This document shows, one piece after another, positions 50,601-62,300 of a DNA stretch of 64,000 bases. The position numbers and the translations under genes are program-made. Positions within the stretch are counted from its first letter, which is position 1. The number at the start of each line of letters is the position of its first letter. The notes below the pieces were generated by a model that was not told the origin of the DNA, did not search any database, and saw nothing but the letters and a program-made list of their open reading frames with translations. Location: contig OX465596.1 of the NCBI GenBank assembly GCA_950022295.1, positions 1,116,001 to 1,180,000 on the forward strand. The letters are read 5' to 3'. This DNA is from Bromus sterilis. Lineage: Eukaryota > Streptophyta > Magnoliopsida > Poales > Poaceae.

Positions 50601-52862
50601 ACATGGGCTATTAATCACCGTTTTGAGTCCCCGGAGTGATTTCCACCATTGACGAACCCCAGGTTGTCTTTACGTGTCGGTCATCAACACTCGCAGTTTT
50701 GTCCGTTTCTGGCCTGTTTCATGGGCTATTAATCAAAGTTACATGGGCTATTAATCACCGTTTTGAGTCCCCGGAGTGATTTCCACCATTGTCGAACCCC
50801 AGGTTGCGTTTACGTGCCGGTCATCAACACTCGCAGTTTTGGCCGATTCTGGCCTGTTTCAAGGGCTATTAATCACAGTTACATGGGCTATTAATCACCG
50901 TTTTGGGTCCCCGTAGTGATTTCCACCATTGACGAATCCTAGGGTGCATTTACGTGCCGGTCATCAACACTCGCAGTTTTGGCCGATTCTGGCCTGTTTC
51001 ATGGGCTATTAATCACTGTTACATGGGCTATTAATCACCGTTTTGAGTCCCCGGAGTGATTTCCACCATTGACGAACCCCAGGTTGTCTTTACGTGTCGG
51101 TCATCAACACTCGCAGTTTTGGCCATTTCTGGCCTGTTTCATGGGCTATTAATCAAAGTTACATGGGCTATTAATCACCGTTTTGAGTCCCCGGAGTGAT
51201 TTCCACCATTGACGAACCCCAGGTTGTCTTTACGTGTCGGTCATCAACACTCGCAGTTTTGTCCGTTTCTGGCCTGTTTCATGGGCTATTAATCAAAGTT
51301 ACATGGGCTATTAATCACCGTTTTGAGTCCCCGGAGTGATTTCCACCATTGCTGAACCCCAGGTTGCGTTTACGTGCCGGTCATCAACACTCGCAGTTTT
51401 GGCCGTTTCTGGCCTGTTTCATGGGCTATTAATCACAGTTACATGGGCTATTAATCACGGTTTTGAGTCCTCGGAGTGATTTCCACCATTGCGAACCCCA
51501 GGTTGCGTTTACGTGCCGGTCATCAACACTCGCAGTTGTGGCCGATTCTGGCCTGTTTCATGGGCTATTAATCACTGTTAAATGGGCTATTAATCACCGT
51601 TTTGGGTCCCCGGAGTGATTTCCACCATTGCCGAACCCCAGGTTGCGTTTACGTGCCGGTCATCAACACTCGCAGTTTTGGCCGATTCTGGCCTGTTTCA
51701 TGGGCTATTAATCACAGTTACATGGGCTATTAATCACCGTTTTGAGTCCTCGAAGTGATTTCCACCATTGCCGAACCCCAGGTTGCGTTTACGTGCCGGT
51801 CATCAACACTCGCAGTTTTGGCCGATTCTGGCCTGTTTCATGGGCTATTAATCACAGTTACATGGGCTATTAATCACCGTTTTGAGTCCTCGAAGTGATT
51901 TCCACCATTGCGAACCCCAGGTTGCGTTTACGTGCCGGTCATCAACACTCGCAGTTGTGGCCGATTCTGGCCTGTTTCATGGGCTATTAATCACTGTTAA
52001 ATGGGCTATTAATCACCGTTTTGGGTCCCCGTAGTGATTTCCACCATTGACGAACCCTAGGGTGCGTTTATGTGCCGGTCATCAACACTCGCAGTTTTGG
52101 CCGATTCTGGCCTGTTTCATGGGCTATTAATCAAAGTTACATGGGCTATTAATCACCGTTTTGAGTCCCCGGAGTGATTTCCACCATTGACGAACCCCAG
52201 GTTGTCTTTACGTGTCGGTCATCAACACTCGCAGTTTTGTCCGTTTCTGGCCTGTTTCATGGGCTATTAATCAAAGTTACATGGGCTATTAATCACCGTT
52301 TTGAGTCCCCGGAGTGATTTCCACCATTGTCGAACCCCAGGTTGCGTTTACGTGCCGGTCATCAACACTCGCAGTTTTGGCCGATTCTGGCCTGTTTCAA
52401 GGGCTATTAATCAACGTTACATGGGCTATTAATCACCGTTTTGGGTCCCCGTAGTGATTTCCACCATTGACGAATCCTAGGGTGCATTTACGTGCCGGTC
52501 ATCAACACTCGCAGTTTTGGCCGATTCTGGCCTGTTTCATGGGCTATTAATCACTGTTACATGGGCTATTAATCACCGTTTTGAGTCCCCGGAGTGATTT
52601 CCACCATTGACGACCCCCAGGTTGTCTTTACGTGTCGGTCATCAACACTCGCAGTTTTGGCCGTTTCTGGCCTGTTTCATGGGCTATTAATCAAAGTTAC
52701 ATGGGCTATTAATCACCGTTTTGAGTCCCCGGAGTGATTTCCACCATTGACGAACCCCAGGTTGTCTTTACGTGTCGGTCATCAACACTCGCAGTTTTGT
52801 CCGTTTCTGGCCTGTTTCATGGGCTATTAATCAAAGTTACATGGGCTATTAATCACCGTTTT
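47607..52862. repeat. Large segmental duplication, right copy (about 5.3 kb)
   Basis: Counterpart of about 40755-45170, longer because it contains an extra 840-bp hexamer. Copy-specific changes include 'ggccatttct' near 51121 and 'ggtgcgttta' near 52061. The right end is near 52862, where this copy has 'gtcccggg' and the left copy keeps 'gtccccgg' and diverges in monomer order. Confidence 0.87.
49170..50700. repeat. 840-bp hexamer tandem duplication
   Basis: 'ggcgtgtttc' occurs at 49593 and 50433 and 'gttaaatggg' at 49618 and 50458, each 840 bp apart (six 140-bp monomers). Only one equivalent (42741) exists in the left large-duplication copy, so the hexamer was added after, or lost from one copy after, the large duplication. 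The first copy differs by ggcc for gtcc near 49861. Confidence 0.85.
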
Positions 52863-55800
52863 GAGTCCCGGGAGTGATTTCCACCATTGACGAACCCCAG
52901 GTTGTCTTTACGTGCCGGTCATCAACACTCGCAGTTGTGGCCGATTCTGGCCTGTTTCATGGGCTATTAATCACTGTTAAATGGGCTATTAATCACCGTT
53001 TTGGGTCCCCGTAGTGATTTCCACCATTGACGAACCCTAGGGTGCATTTATGTGCCGGTCATCAACACTCGCAGTTTTGGCCGATTCTGGCCTGTTTCAT
53101 GGGCTATTAATCAAAGTTACATGGGCTATTAATCACCGTTTTGAGTCCCCGGAGTGATTTCCACCATTGACGAACCCCAGGTTGTCTTTACGTGTCGGTC
53201 ATCAACACTCGCAGTTTTGTCCGTTTCTGGCCTGTTTCATGGGCTATTAATCAAAGTTACATGGGCTATTAATCACCGTTTTGAGTCCCCGGAGTGATTT
53301 CCACCATTGTCGAACCCCAGGTTGCGTTTACGTGCCGGTCATCAACACTCGCAGTTTTGGCCGATTCTGGCCTGTTTCAAGGGCTATTAATCACAGTTAC
53401 ATGGGCTATTAATCACCGTTTTGGGTCCCCGTAGTGATTTCCTCCATTGACGAACCCTAGGGTGCATTTACGTGCCGGTCATCAACACTCGCAGTTTTGG
53501 CCGATTCTGGCCTGTTTCATGGGCTATTAATCACTGTTACATGGGCTATTAATCACCGTTTTGAGTCCCCGGAGTGATTTCCACCATTGTCGAACCCCAG
53601 GTTGTATTTACGTGTCGGTTATCAACACTCGCAGTTTTGGCCGATTCTGGCCTGTTTCAAGGGCTATTAATCACTGTTACATGGGCAATTAATCACCGTT
53701 TTGGGTCCCCGTAGTGATTTCCACCATTGTCGAACCCTAGGGTGCATTTACGTGCCGGTCATCAACACTCGCAGTTTTGGCCGATTCTGGCCTGTTTCAT
53801 GGGATTTTAATAACTGTTACATGGGCTATTAATCACCGTTTTGGGTCCCCGTAGTGATTTCCACCATTGACGAATCCTAGGGTGCATTTACGTGCCGGTC
53901 ATCAACACTCGCAGTTTTGGCCGATTCTGGCCTGTTTCATGGGCTATTAATCACTGTTACATGGGCTATTAATCACCGTTTTGAGTCCCCGGAGTGATTT
54001 CCACCATTGACGAACACCAGGTTGTCTTTACGTGTCGGTCATCAACACTCGCAGTTTTGGCCGTTTCTGGCCTGTTTCATGGGCTATTAATCAAAGTTAC
54101 ATGGGCTATTAATCACCGTTTTGAGTCCCCGGAGTGATTTCCACCATTGACGAACCCCAGGTTGTCTTTACGTGTCGGTCATCAACACTCGCAGTTTTGT
54201 CCGTTTCTGGCCTGTTTCATGGGCTATTAATCAAAGTTACATGGGCTATTAATCACCGTTTTGAGTCCCCGGAGTGATTTCCACCATTGCCGAACCCCAG
54301 GTTGCGTTTACGTGCCGGTCATCAACACTCGCAGTTTTGGCCGTTTCTGGCCTGTTTCATGGGCTATTAATCACAGTTACATGGGCTATTAATCACCGTT
54401 TTGAGTCCTCGGAGTGATTTCCACCATTGCGAACCCCAGGTTGCGTTTACGTGCCGGTCATCAACACTCGCAGTTGTGGCCGATTCTGGCCTGTTTCATG
54501 GGCTATTAATCACTGTTAAATGGGCTATTAATCACCGTTTTGGGTCCCCGTAGTGATTTCCACCATTGACGAACCCTAGGGTGCATTTATGTGCCGGTCA
54601 TCAACACTCGCAGTTTTGGCCGATTCTGGCCTGTTTCATGGGCTATTAATCAAAGTTACATGGGCTATTAATCACCGTTTTGAGTCCCCGGAGTGATTTC
54701 CACCATTGACGAACCCCAGGTTGTCTTTACGTGTCGGTCATCAACACTCGCAGTTTTGTCCGTTTCTGGCCTGTTTCATGGGCTATTAATCAAAGTTACA
54801 TGGGCTATTAATCACCGTTTTGAGTCCCCGGAGTGATTTCCACCATTGTCGAACCCCAGGTTGCGTTTACGTGCCGGTCATCAACACTCGCAGTTTTGGC
54901 CGATTCTGGCCTGTTTCAAGGGCTATTAATCACAGTTACATGGGCTATTAATCACCGTTTTGGGTCCCCGTAGTGATTTCCACCATTGACGAATCCTAGG
55001 GTGCATTTACGTGCCGGTCATCAACACTCGCAGTTTTGGCCGATTCTGGCCTGTTTCATGGGCTATTAATCACTGTTACATGGGCTATTAATCACCGTTT
55101 TGAGTCCCCGGAGTGATTTCCACCATTGACGACCCCCAGGTTGTCTTTACGTGTCGGTCATCAACACTCGCAGTTTTGGCCGTTTCTGGCCTGTTTCATG
55201 GGCTATTAATCAAAGTTACATGGGCTATTAATCACCGTTTTGAGTCCCCGGAGTGATTTCCACCATTGACGAACCCCAGGTTGTCTTTACGTGTCGGTCA
55301 TCAACACTCGCAGTTTTGTCCGTTTCTGGCCTGTTTCATGGGCTATTAATCAAAGTTACATGGGCTATTAATCACCGTTTTGAGTCCCGGGAGTGATTTC
55401 CACCATTGACGAACCCCAGGTTGTCTTTACGTGTCGGTCATCAACACTCGCAGTTTTGGCCGTTTCTGGCCTGTTTCATGGGCTTTTAATCACTGTTACA
55501 TGGGCTATTAATCACCGTTTTGGGTCCCCGTAGTGATTTCCACCATTGACGAACCCTAGGGTGCATTTATGTGCCGGTCATCAACACTCGCAGTTTTGGC
55601 CGATTCTGGCCTGTTTCATGGGCTATTAATCAAAGTTACATGGGCTATTAATCACCGTTTTGAGTCCCCGGAGTGATTTCCACCATTGACGAACCCCAGG
55701 TTGTCTTTACGTGTCGGTCATCAACACTCGCAGTTTTGTCCGTTTCTGGCCTGTTTCATGGGCTATTAATCAAAGTTACATGGGCTATTAATCACCGTTT

Positions 55801-58460
55801 TGAGTCCCCGGAGTGATTTCCACCATTGTCGAACCCCAGGTTGCGTTTACGTGCCGGTCATCAACACTCGCAGTTTTGGCCGATTCTGGCCTGTTTCAAG
55901 GGCTATTAATCACAGTTACATGGGCTATTAATCACCGTTTTGGGTCCCCGTAGTGATTTCCACCATTGACGAATCCTAGGGTGCATTTACGTGCCGGTCA
56001 TCAACACTCGCAGTTTTGGCCGATTCTGGCCTGTTTCATGGGCTATTAATCACTGTTACATGGGCTATTAATCACCGTTTTGAGTCCCCGGAGTGATTTC
56101 CACCATTGACGACCCCCAGGTTGTCTTTACGTGTCGGTCATCAACACTCGCAGTTTTGGCCGTTTCTGGCCTGTTTCATGGGCTATTAATCAAAGTTACA
56201 TGGGCTATTAATCACCGTTTTGAGTCCCCGGAGTGATTTCCACCATTGACGAACCCCAGGTTGTCTTTACGTGTCGGTCATCAACACTCGCAGTTTTGTC
56301 CGTTTCTGGCCTGTTTCATGGGCTATTAATCAAAGTTACATGGGCTATTAATCACCGTTTTGAGTCCCGGGAGTGATTTCCACCATTGACGAACCCCAGG
56401 TTGTCTTTACGTGCCGGTCATCAACACTCGCAGTTGTGGCCGATTCTGGCCTGTTTCATGGGCTATTAATCACTGTTAAATGGGCTATTAATCACCGTTT
56501 TGGGTCCCCGTAGTGATTTCCACCATTGACGAACCCTAGGGTGCATTTATGTGCCGGTCATCAACACTCGCAGTTTTGGCCGATTCTGGCCTGTTTCATG
56601 GGCTATTAATCAAAGTTACATGGGCTATTAATCACCGTTTTGAGTCCCCGGAGTGATTTCCACCATTGACGAACCCCAGGTTGTCTTTACGTGTCGGTCA
56701 TCAACACTCGCAGTTTTGTCCGTTTCTGGCCTGTTTCATGGGCTATTAATCAAAGTTACATGGGCTATTAATCACCGTTTTGAGTCCCCGGAGTGATTTC
56801 CACCATTGTCGAACCCCAGGTTGCGTTTACGTGCCGGTCATCAACACTCGCAGTTTTGGCCGATTCTGGCCTGTTTCAAGGGCTATTAATCACAGTTACA
56901 TGGGCTATTAATCACCGTTTTGGGTCCCCGTAGTGATTTCCTCCATTGACGAACCCTAGGGTGCATTTACGTGCCGGTCATCAACACTCGCAGTTTTGGC
57001 CGATTCTGGCCTGTTTCATGGGCTATTAATCACTGTTACATGGGCTATTAATCACCGTTTTGAGTCCCCGGAGTGATTTCCACCATTGTCGAACCCCAGG
57101 TTGTATTTACGTGTCGGTTATCAACACTCGCAGTTTTGGCCGATTCTGGCCTGTTTCAAGGGCTATTAATCACTGTTACATGGGCAATTAATCACCGTTT
57201 TGGGTCCCCGTAGTGATTTCAACCATTGACGAACCCTAGGGTGCATTTACGTGCCGGTCATCAACACTCGCAGTTTTGGCCGATTCTGGCCTGTTTCATG
57301 GGATTTTAATAACTGTTACATGGGCTATTAATCACCGTTTTGGGTCCCCGTAGTGATTTCCACCATTGACGAATCCTAGGGTGCATTTACGTGCCGGTCA
57401 TCAACACTCGCAGTTTTGGCCGATTCTGGCCTGTTTCATGGGCTATTAATCACTGTTACATGGGCTATTAATCACCGTTTTGAGTCCCCGGAGTGATTTC
57501 CACCATTGACGAACACCAGGTTGTCTTTACGTGTCGGTCATCAACACTCGCAGTTTTGGCCGTTTCTGGCCTGTTTCATGGGCTATTAATCAAAGTTACA
57601 TGGGCTATTAATCACCGTTTTGAGTCCCCGGAGTGATTTCCACCATTGACGAACCCCAGGTTGTCTTTACGTGTCGGTCATCAACACTCGCAGTTTTGTC
57701 CGTTTCTGGCCTGTTTCATGGGCTATTAATCAAAGTTACATGGGCTATTAATCACCGTTTTGAGTCCCCGGAGTGATTTCCACCATTGCCGAACCCCAGG
57801 TTGCGTTTACGTGCCGGTCATCAACACTCGCAGTTTTGGCCGTTTCTGGCCTGTTTCATGGGCTATTAATCACAGTTACATGGGCTATTAATCACCGTTT
57901 TGAGTCCTCGGAGTGATTTCCACCATTGCGAACCCCAGGTTGCGTTTACGTGCCGGTCATCAACACTCGCAGTTGTGGCCGATTCTGGCCTGTTTCATGG
58001 GCTATTAATCACTGTTAAATGGGCTATTAATCACCGTTTTGGGTCCCCGTAGTGATTTCCACCATTGACGAACCCTAGGGTGCATTTATGTGCCGGTCAT
58101 CAACACTCGCAGTTTTGGCCGATTCTGGCCTGTTTCATGGGCTATTAATCAAAGTTACATGGGCTATTAATCACCGTTTTGAGTCCCGGGAGTGATTTCC
58201 ACCATTGACGAACCCCAGGTTGTCTTTACGTGTCGGTCATCAACACTCGCAGTTTTGTCCGTTTCTGGCCTGTTTCATGGGCTATTAATCAAAGTTACAT
58301 GGGCTATTAATCACCGTTTTGAGTCCCCGGAGTGATTTCCACCATTGTCGAACCCCAGGTTGCGTTTACGTGCCGGTCATCAACACTCGCAGTTTTGGCC
58401 GATTCTGGCCTGTTTCAAGGGCTATTAATCACAGTTACATGGGCTATTAATCACCGTTTT
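51980..58460. repeat. 3499-bp HOR (25 monomers), about 1.85 copies
   Basis: Pairs at 3499 bp: 'gtcccggg' 52867 with 56366; 'gggattttaataactg' 53801 with 57300; 'cgaacaccagg' 54011 with 57510; 'gacgaccccc' 52612 with 56111; 'tcggttatc' near 53618 with 57117. The unit is 25 monomers with one 139-bp copy and no 118-bp copy. Its left part overlaps the right end of the preceding large duplication, so that block was itself re-duplicated. Private changes include 'tttcaaccattg' near 57220. Confidence 0.86.
54540..56430. repeat. 980-bp 7-mer tandem duplication nested in the 3499-bp HOR
   Basis: 'gacgacccccagg' at 55131 and 56111 and 'gtcccggg' near 55386 and 56366 are 980 bp apart (seven full monomers). 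The matching span is about 54540-55440 against 55520-56420. The third occurrence of each marker (52612 and 52867) belongs to the preceding 3499-bp copy. Confidence 0.83.
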
Positions 58461-59385
58461 GGGTCCCCGTAGTGATTTCCTCCATTGACGAACCCTAGGG
58501 TGCATTTACGTGCCGGTCATCAACACTCGCAGTTTTGGCCGATTCTGGCCTGTTTCAAGGGCTATTAATCACTGTTACATGGGCAATTAATCACCGTTTT
58601 GGGTCCCCGTAGTGATTTCCACCATTGACGAACCCTAGGGTGCATTTACGTGCCGGTCATCAACACTCGCAGTTTTGGCCGATTCTGGCCTGTTTCATGG
58701 GCTTTTAATCACTGTTACATGGGCTATTAATCACCGTTTTGGGTCCCCGTAGTGATTTCCACCATTGACGAATCCTAGGGTGCATTTACGTGCCGGTCAT
58801 CAACACTCGCAGTTTTGGCCGATTCTGGCCTGTTTCATGGGCTATTAATCACTGTTACATGGGCTATTAATCACCGTTTTGAGTCCCCGGAGTGATTTCC
58901 ACCATTGACGAACCCCAGGTTGTCTTTACGTGTCGGTCATCAACACTCGCAGTTTTGTCCGTTTCTGGCCTGTTTCATGGGCTATTAATCAAAGTTACAT
59001 GGGCTATTAATCACCGTTTTGAGTCCCCGGAGTGATTTCCACCATTGTCGAACCCCAGGTTGCGTTTACGTGCCGGTCATCAACACTCGCAGTTTTGGCC
59101 GATTCTGGCCTGTTTCAAGGGCTATTAATCACAGTTACATGGGCTATTAATCACCGTTTTGGGTCCCCGTAGTGATTTCCTCCATTGACGAACCCTAGGG
59201 TGCATTTACGTGCCGGTCATCAACACTCGCAGTTTTGGCCGATTCTGGCCTGTTTCAAGGGCTATTAATCACTGTTACATGGGCAATTAATCACCGTTTC
59301 GGGTCCCCGTAGTGATTTCCACCATTGACGAACCCTAGGGTGCATTTACGTGCCGGTCATCAACACTCGCAGTTTTGGCCGTTTC
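58250..59385. repeat. 700-bp pentamer tandem duplication
   Basis: Sequence from about 58250 matches sequence 700 bp downstream. The run is agttttgtcc; gtcg, tttcaaggg, acagttac, cctccattg; then tttcaaggg, 'gggcaattaat'. It continues to about 59382, where the downstream copy switches to gtttctggcc. The right copy has a private 'gtttcgggtcc' near 59297. Confidence 0.8.
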
Positions 59386-59389
59386 TGGC

Positions 59390-62300
59390 CTGTTTCATGG
59401 GCTATTAATCAAAGTTACATGGGCTATTAATCACCGTTTTGAGTCCCCGGAGTGATTTCCACCATTGACGAACCCCAGGTTGTCTTTACGTGTCGGTCAT
59501 CAACACTCGCAGTTTTGTCCGTTTCTGGCCTGTTTCATGGGCTATTAATCAAAGTTACATGGGCTATTAATCACCGTTTTGAGTCCCCGGAGTGATTTCC
59601 ACCATTGCCGAACCCCAGGTTGCGTTTACGTGCCGGTCATCAACACTCGCAGTTTTGGCCGTTTCTGGCCTGTTTCATGGGCTATTAATCACAGTTACAT
59701 GGGCTATTAATCACCGTTTTGAGTCCCCGGAGTGATTTCCACCATTGACGAACCCCACGTTGTATTTACGTGTCGGTCATCAACACTCGCGGTTTTGGCC
59801 GTTTCTGGCCTGTTTCATGAGCTATTAATCACCGTTTTGAGTCCCCGGAGTAATTTCCACCATTGACGAACCCCAGGTTGTATTTACGTGTCGGTCATCA
59901 ACACTCGCAGTTTTGGCCGATTCTGGCCTGTTTCATGGGCTTTTAATCACTGTTACATGGGTTATTAATCACCGTTTTGGGTCCCCGTAGTGATTTCCAC
60001 CATTGACGAATCCTAGGGTGCATTTACGTGCCGGTCATCAACACTCGCAGTTTTGGCCGATTCTGGCCTGTTTCATGGGCTATTAATCACTGTTACATGG
60101 GCTATTAATCACCGTTTTGAGTCCCCGGAGTGATTTCCACCATTGACGAACCCCAGGTTGTATTTACGTGTCGGTCATCAACACTCGCGGTTTTGGCCGT
60201 TTCTGGCCGTATTCATGAGCTATTAATCACCGTTTTGAGTCCCCGGAGTGATTTCCACCATTGACGAACCCCAGGTTGTATTTACGTGTCGGTCATCAAC
60301 ACTCGCAGTTTTGGCCGATTCTGGCCTGTTTCAAGGGCTATTAATCACAGTTACATGGGCTATTAATCACCGTTTTGGGTCCCCGTAGTGATTTCCTCCA
60401 TTGACGAACCCTAGGGTGCATTTACGTGCCGGTCATCAACACTCGCAGTTTTGGCCGATTCTGGCCTGTTTCAAGGGCTATTAATCACTGTTACATGGGC
60501 AATTAATCACCGTTTTGGGTCCCCGTAGTGATTTCCACCATTGACGAACCCTAGGGTGCATTTACGTGCCGGTCATCAACACTCGCAGTTTTGGCCGATT
60601 CTGGCCTGTTTCATGGGCTTTTAATCACTGTTACATGGGCTATTAATCACCGTTTTGGGTCCCCGTAGTGATTTCCACCATTGACGAATCCTAGGGTGCA
60701 TTTACGTGCCGGTCATCAACATTCGCAGTTTTGGCCGATTCTGGCCTGTTTCATGGGCTATTAATCACTGTTACATGGGCTATTAATCACCGTTTTGAGT
60801 CCCCGGAGTGATTTCCACCATTGACGAACCCCAGGTTGTCTTTACGTGTCGGTCATCAACACTCGCAGTTTTGTCCGTTTCTGGCCTGTTTCATGGGCTA
60901 TTAATCAAAGTTACATGGGCTATTAATCACCGTTTTGAGTCCCCGGAGTGATTTCCACCATTGTCGAACCCCAGGTTGCGTTTACGTGCCGGTCATCAAC
61001 ACTCGCAGTTTTGGCCGATTCTGGCCTGTTTCAAGGGCTATTAATCACTGTTACATGGGCAATTAATCACCGTTTTGGGTCCCCGTAGTGATTTCCACCA
61101 TTGACGAACCCTAGGGTGCATTTACGTGCCGGTCATCAACACTCGCAGTTTTGGCCGATTCTGGCCTGTTTCATGGGATTTTAATAACTGTTACATGGGC
61201 TATTAATCACCGTTTTGGGTCCCCGTAGTGATTTCCACCATTGACGAATCCTAGGGTGCATTTACGTGCCGGTCATCAACACTCGCAGTTTTGGCCGATT
61301 CTGGCCTGTTTCATGGGCTATTAATCACTGTTACATGGGCTATTAATCACCGTTTTGAGTCCATGGAGTGATTTCCACCATTGACGAACCCCAGGTTGTC
61401 TTTACGTGTCGGTCATCAACACTCGCAGTTTTGGCCGTTTCTGGCCTGTTTCATGGGCTATTAATCAAAGTTACATGGGCTATTAATCACCGTTTTGAGT
61501 CCCCGGAGTGATTTCCACCATTGACGAACCCCAGGTTGTCTTTACGTGTCGGTCATCAACACTCGCAGTTTTGTCCGTTTCTGGCCTGTTTCATGGGCTA
61601 TTAATCAAAGTTACATGGGCTATTAATCACCGTTTTGAGTCCCCGGAGTGATTTCCACCATTGACGAACCCCAGGTTGTCTTTACGTGTCGGTCATCAAC
61701 ACTCGCAGTTTTGTCCGTTTCTGGCCTGTTTCATGGGCTATTAATCAAAGTTACATGGGCTATTAATCACCGTTTTGAGTCCCCGGAGTGATTTCCACCA
61801 TTGCCGAACCCCAGGTTGCGTTTACGTGCCGGTCATCAACACTCGCAGTTTTGGCCGTTTCTGGCCTGTTTCATGGGCTATTAATCACAGTTACATGGGC
61901 TATTAATCACCGTTTTGAGTCCCCGGAGTGATTTCCACCATTGACGAACCCCAGGTTGTATTTACGTGTCGGTCATCAACACTCGCGGTTTTGGCCGTTT
62001 CTGGCCTGTTTCATGAGCTATTAATCACCGTTTTGAGTCCCCGGAGTAATTTCCACCATTGACGAACCCCAGGTTGTATTTACGTGTCGGTCATCAACAC
62101 TCGCAGTTTTGGCCGATTCTGGCCTGTTTCATGGGCTTTTAATCACTGTTACATGGGTTATTAATCACCGTTTTGGGTCCCCGTAGTGATTTCCACCATT
62201 GACGAATCCTAGGGTGCATTTACGTGCCGGTCATCAACACTCGCAGTTTTGGCCGATTCTGGCCTGTTTCATGGGCTATTAATCACTGTTACATGGGCTA

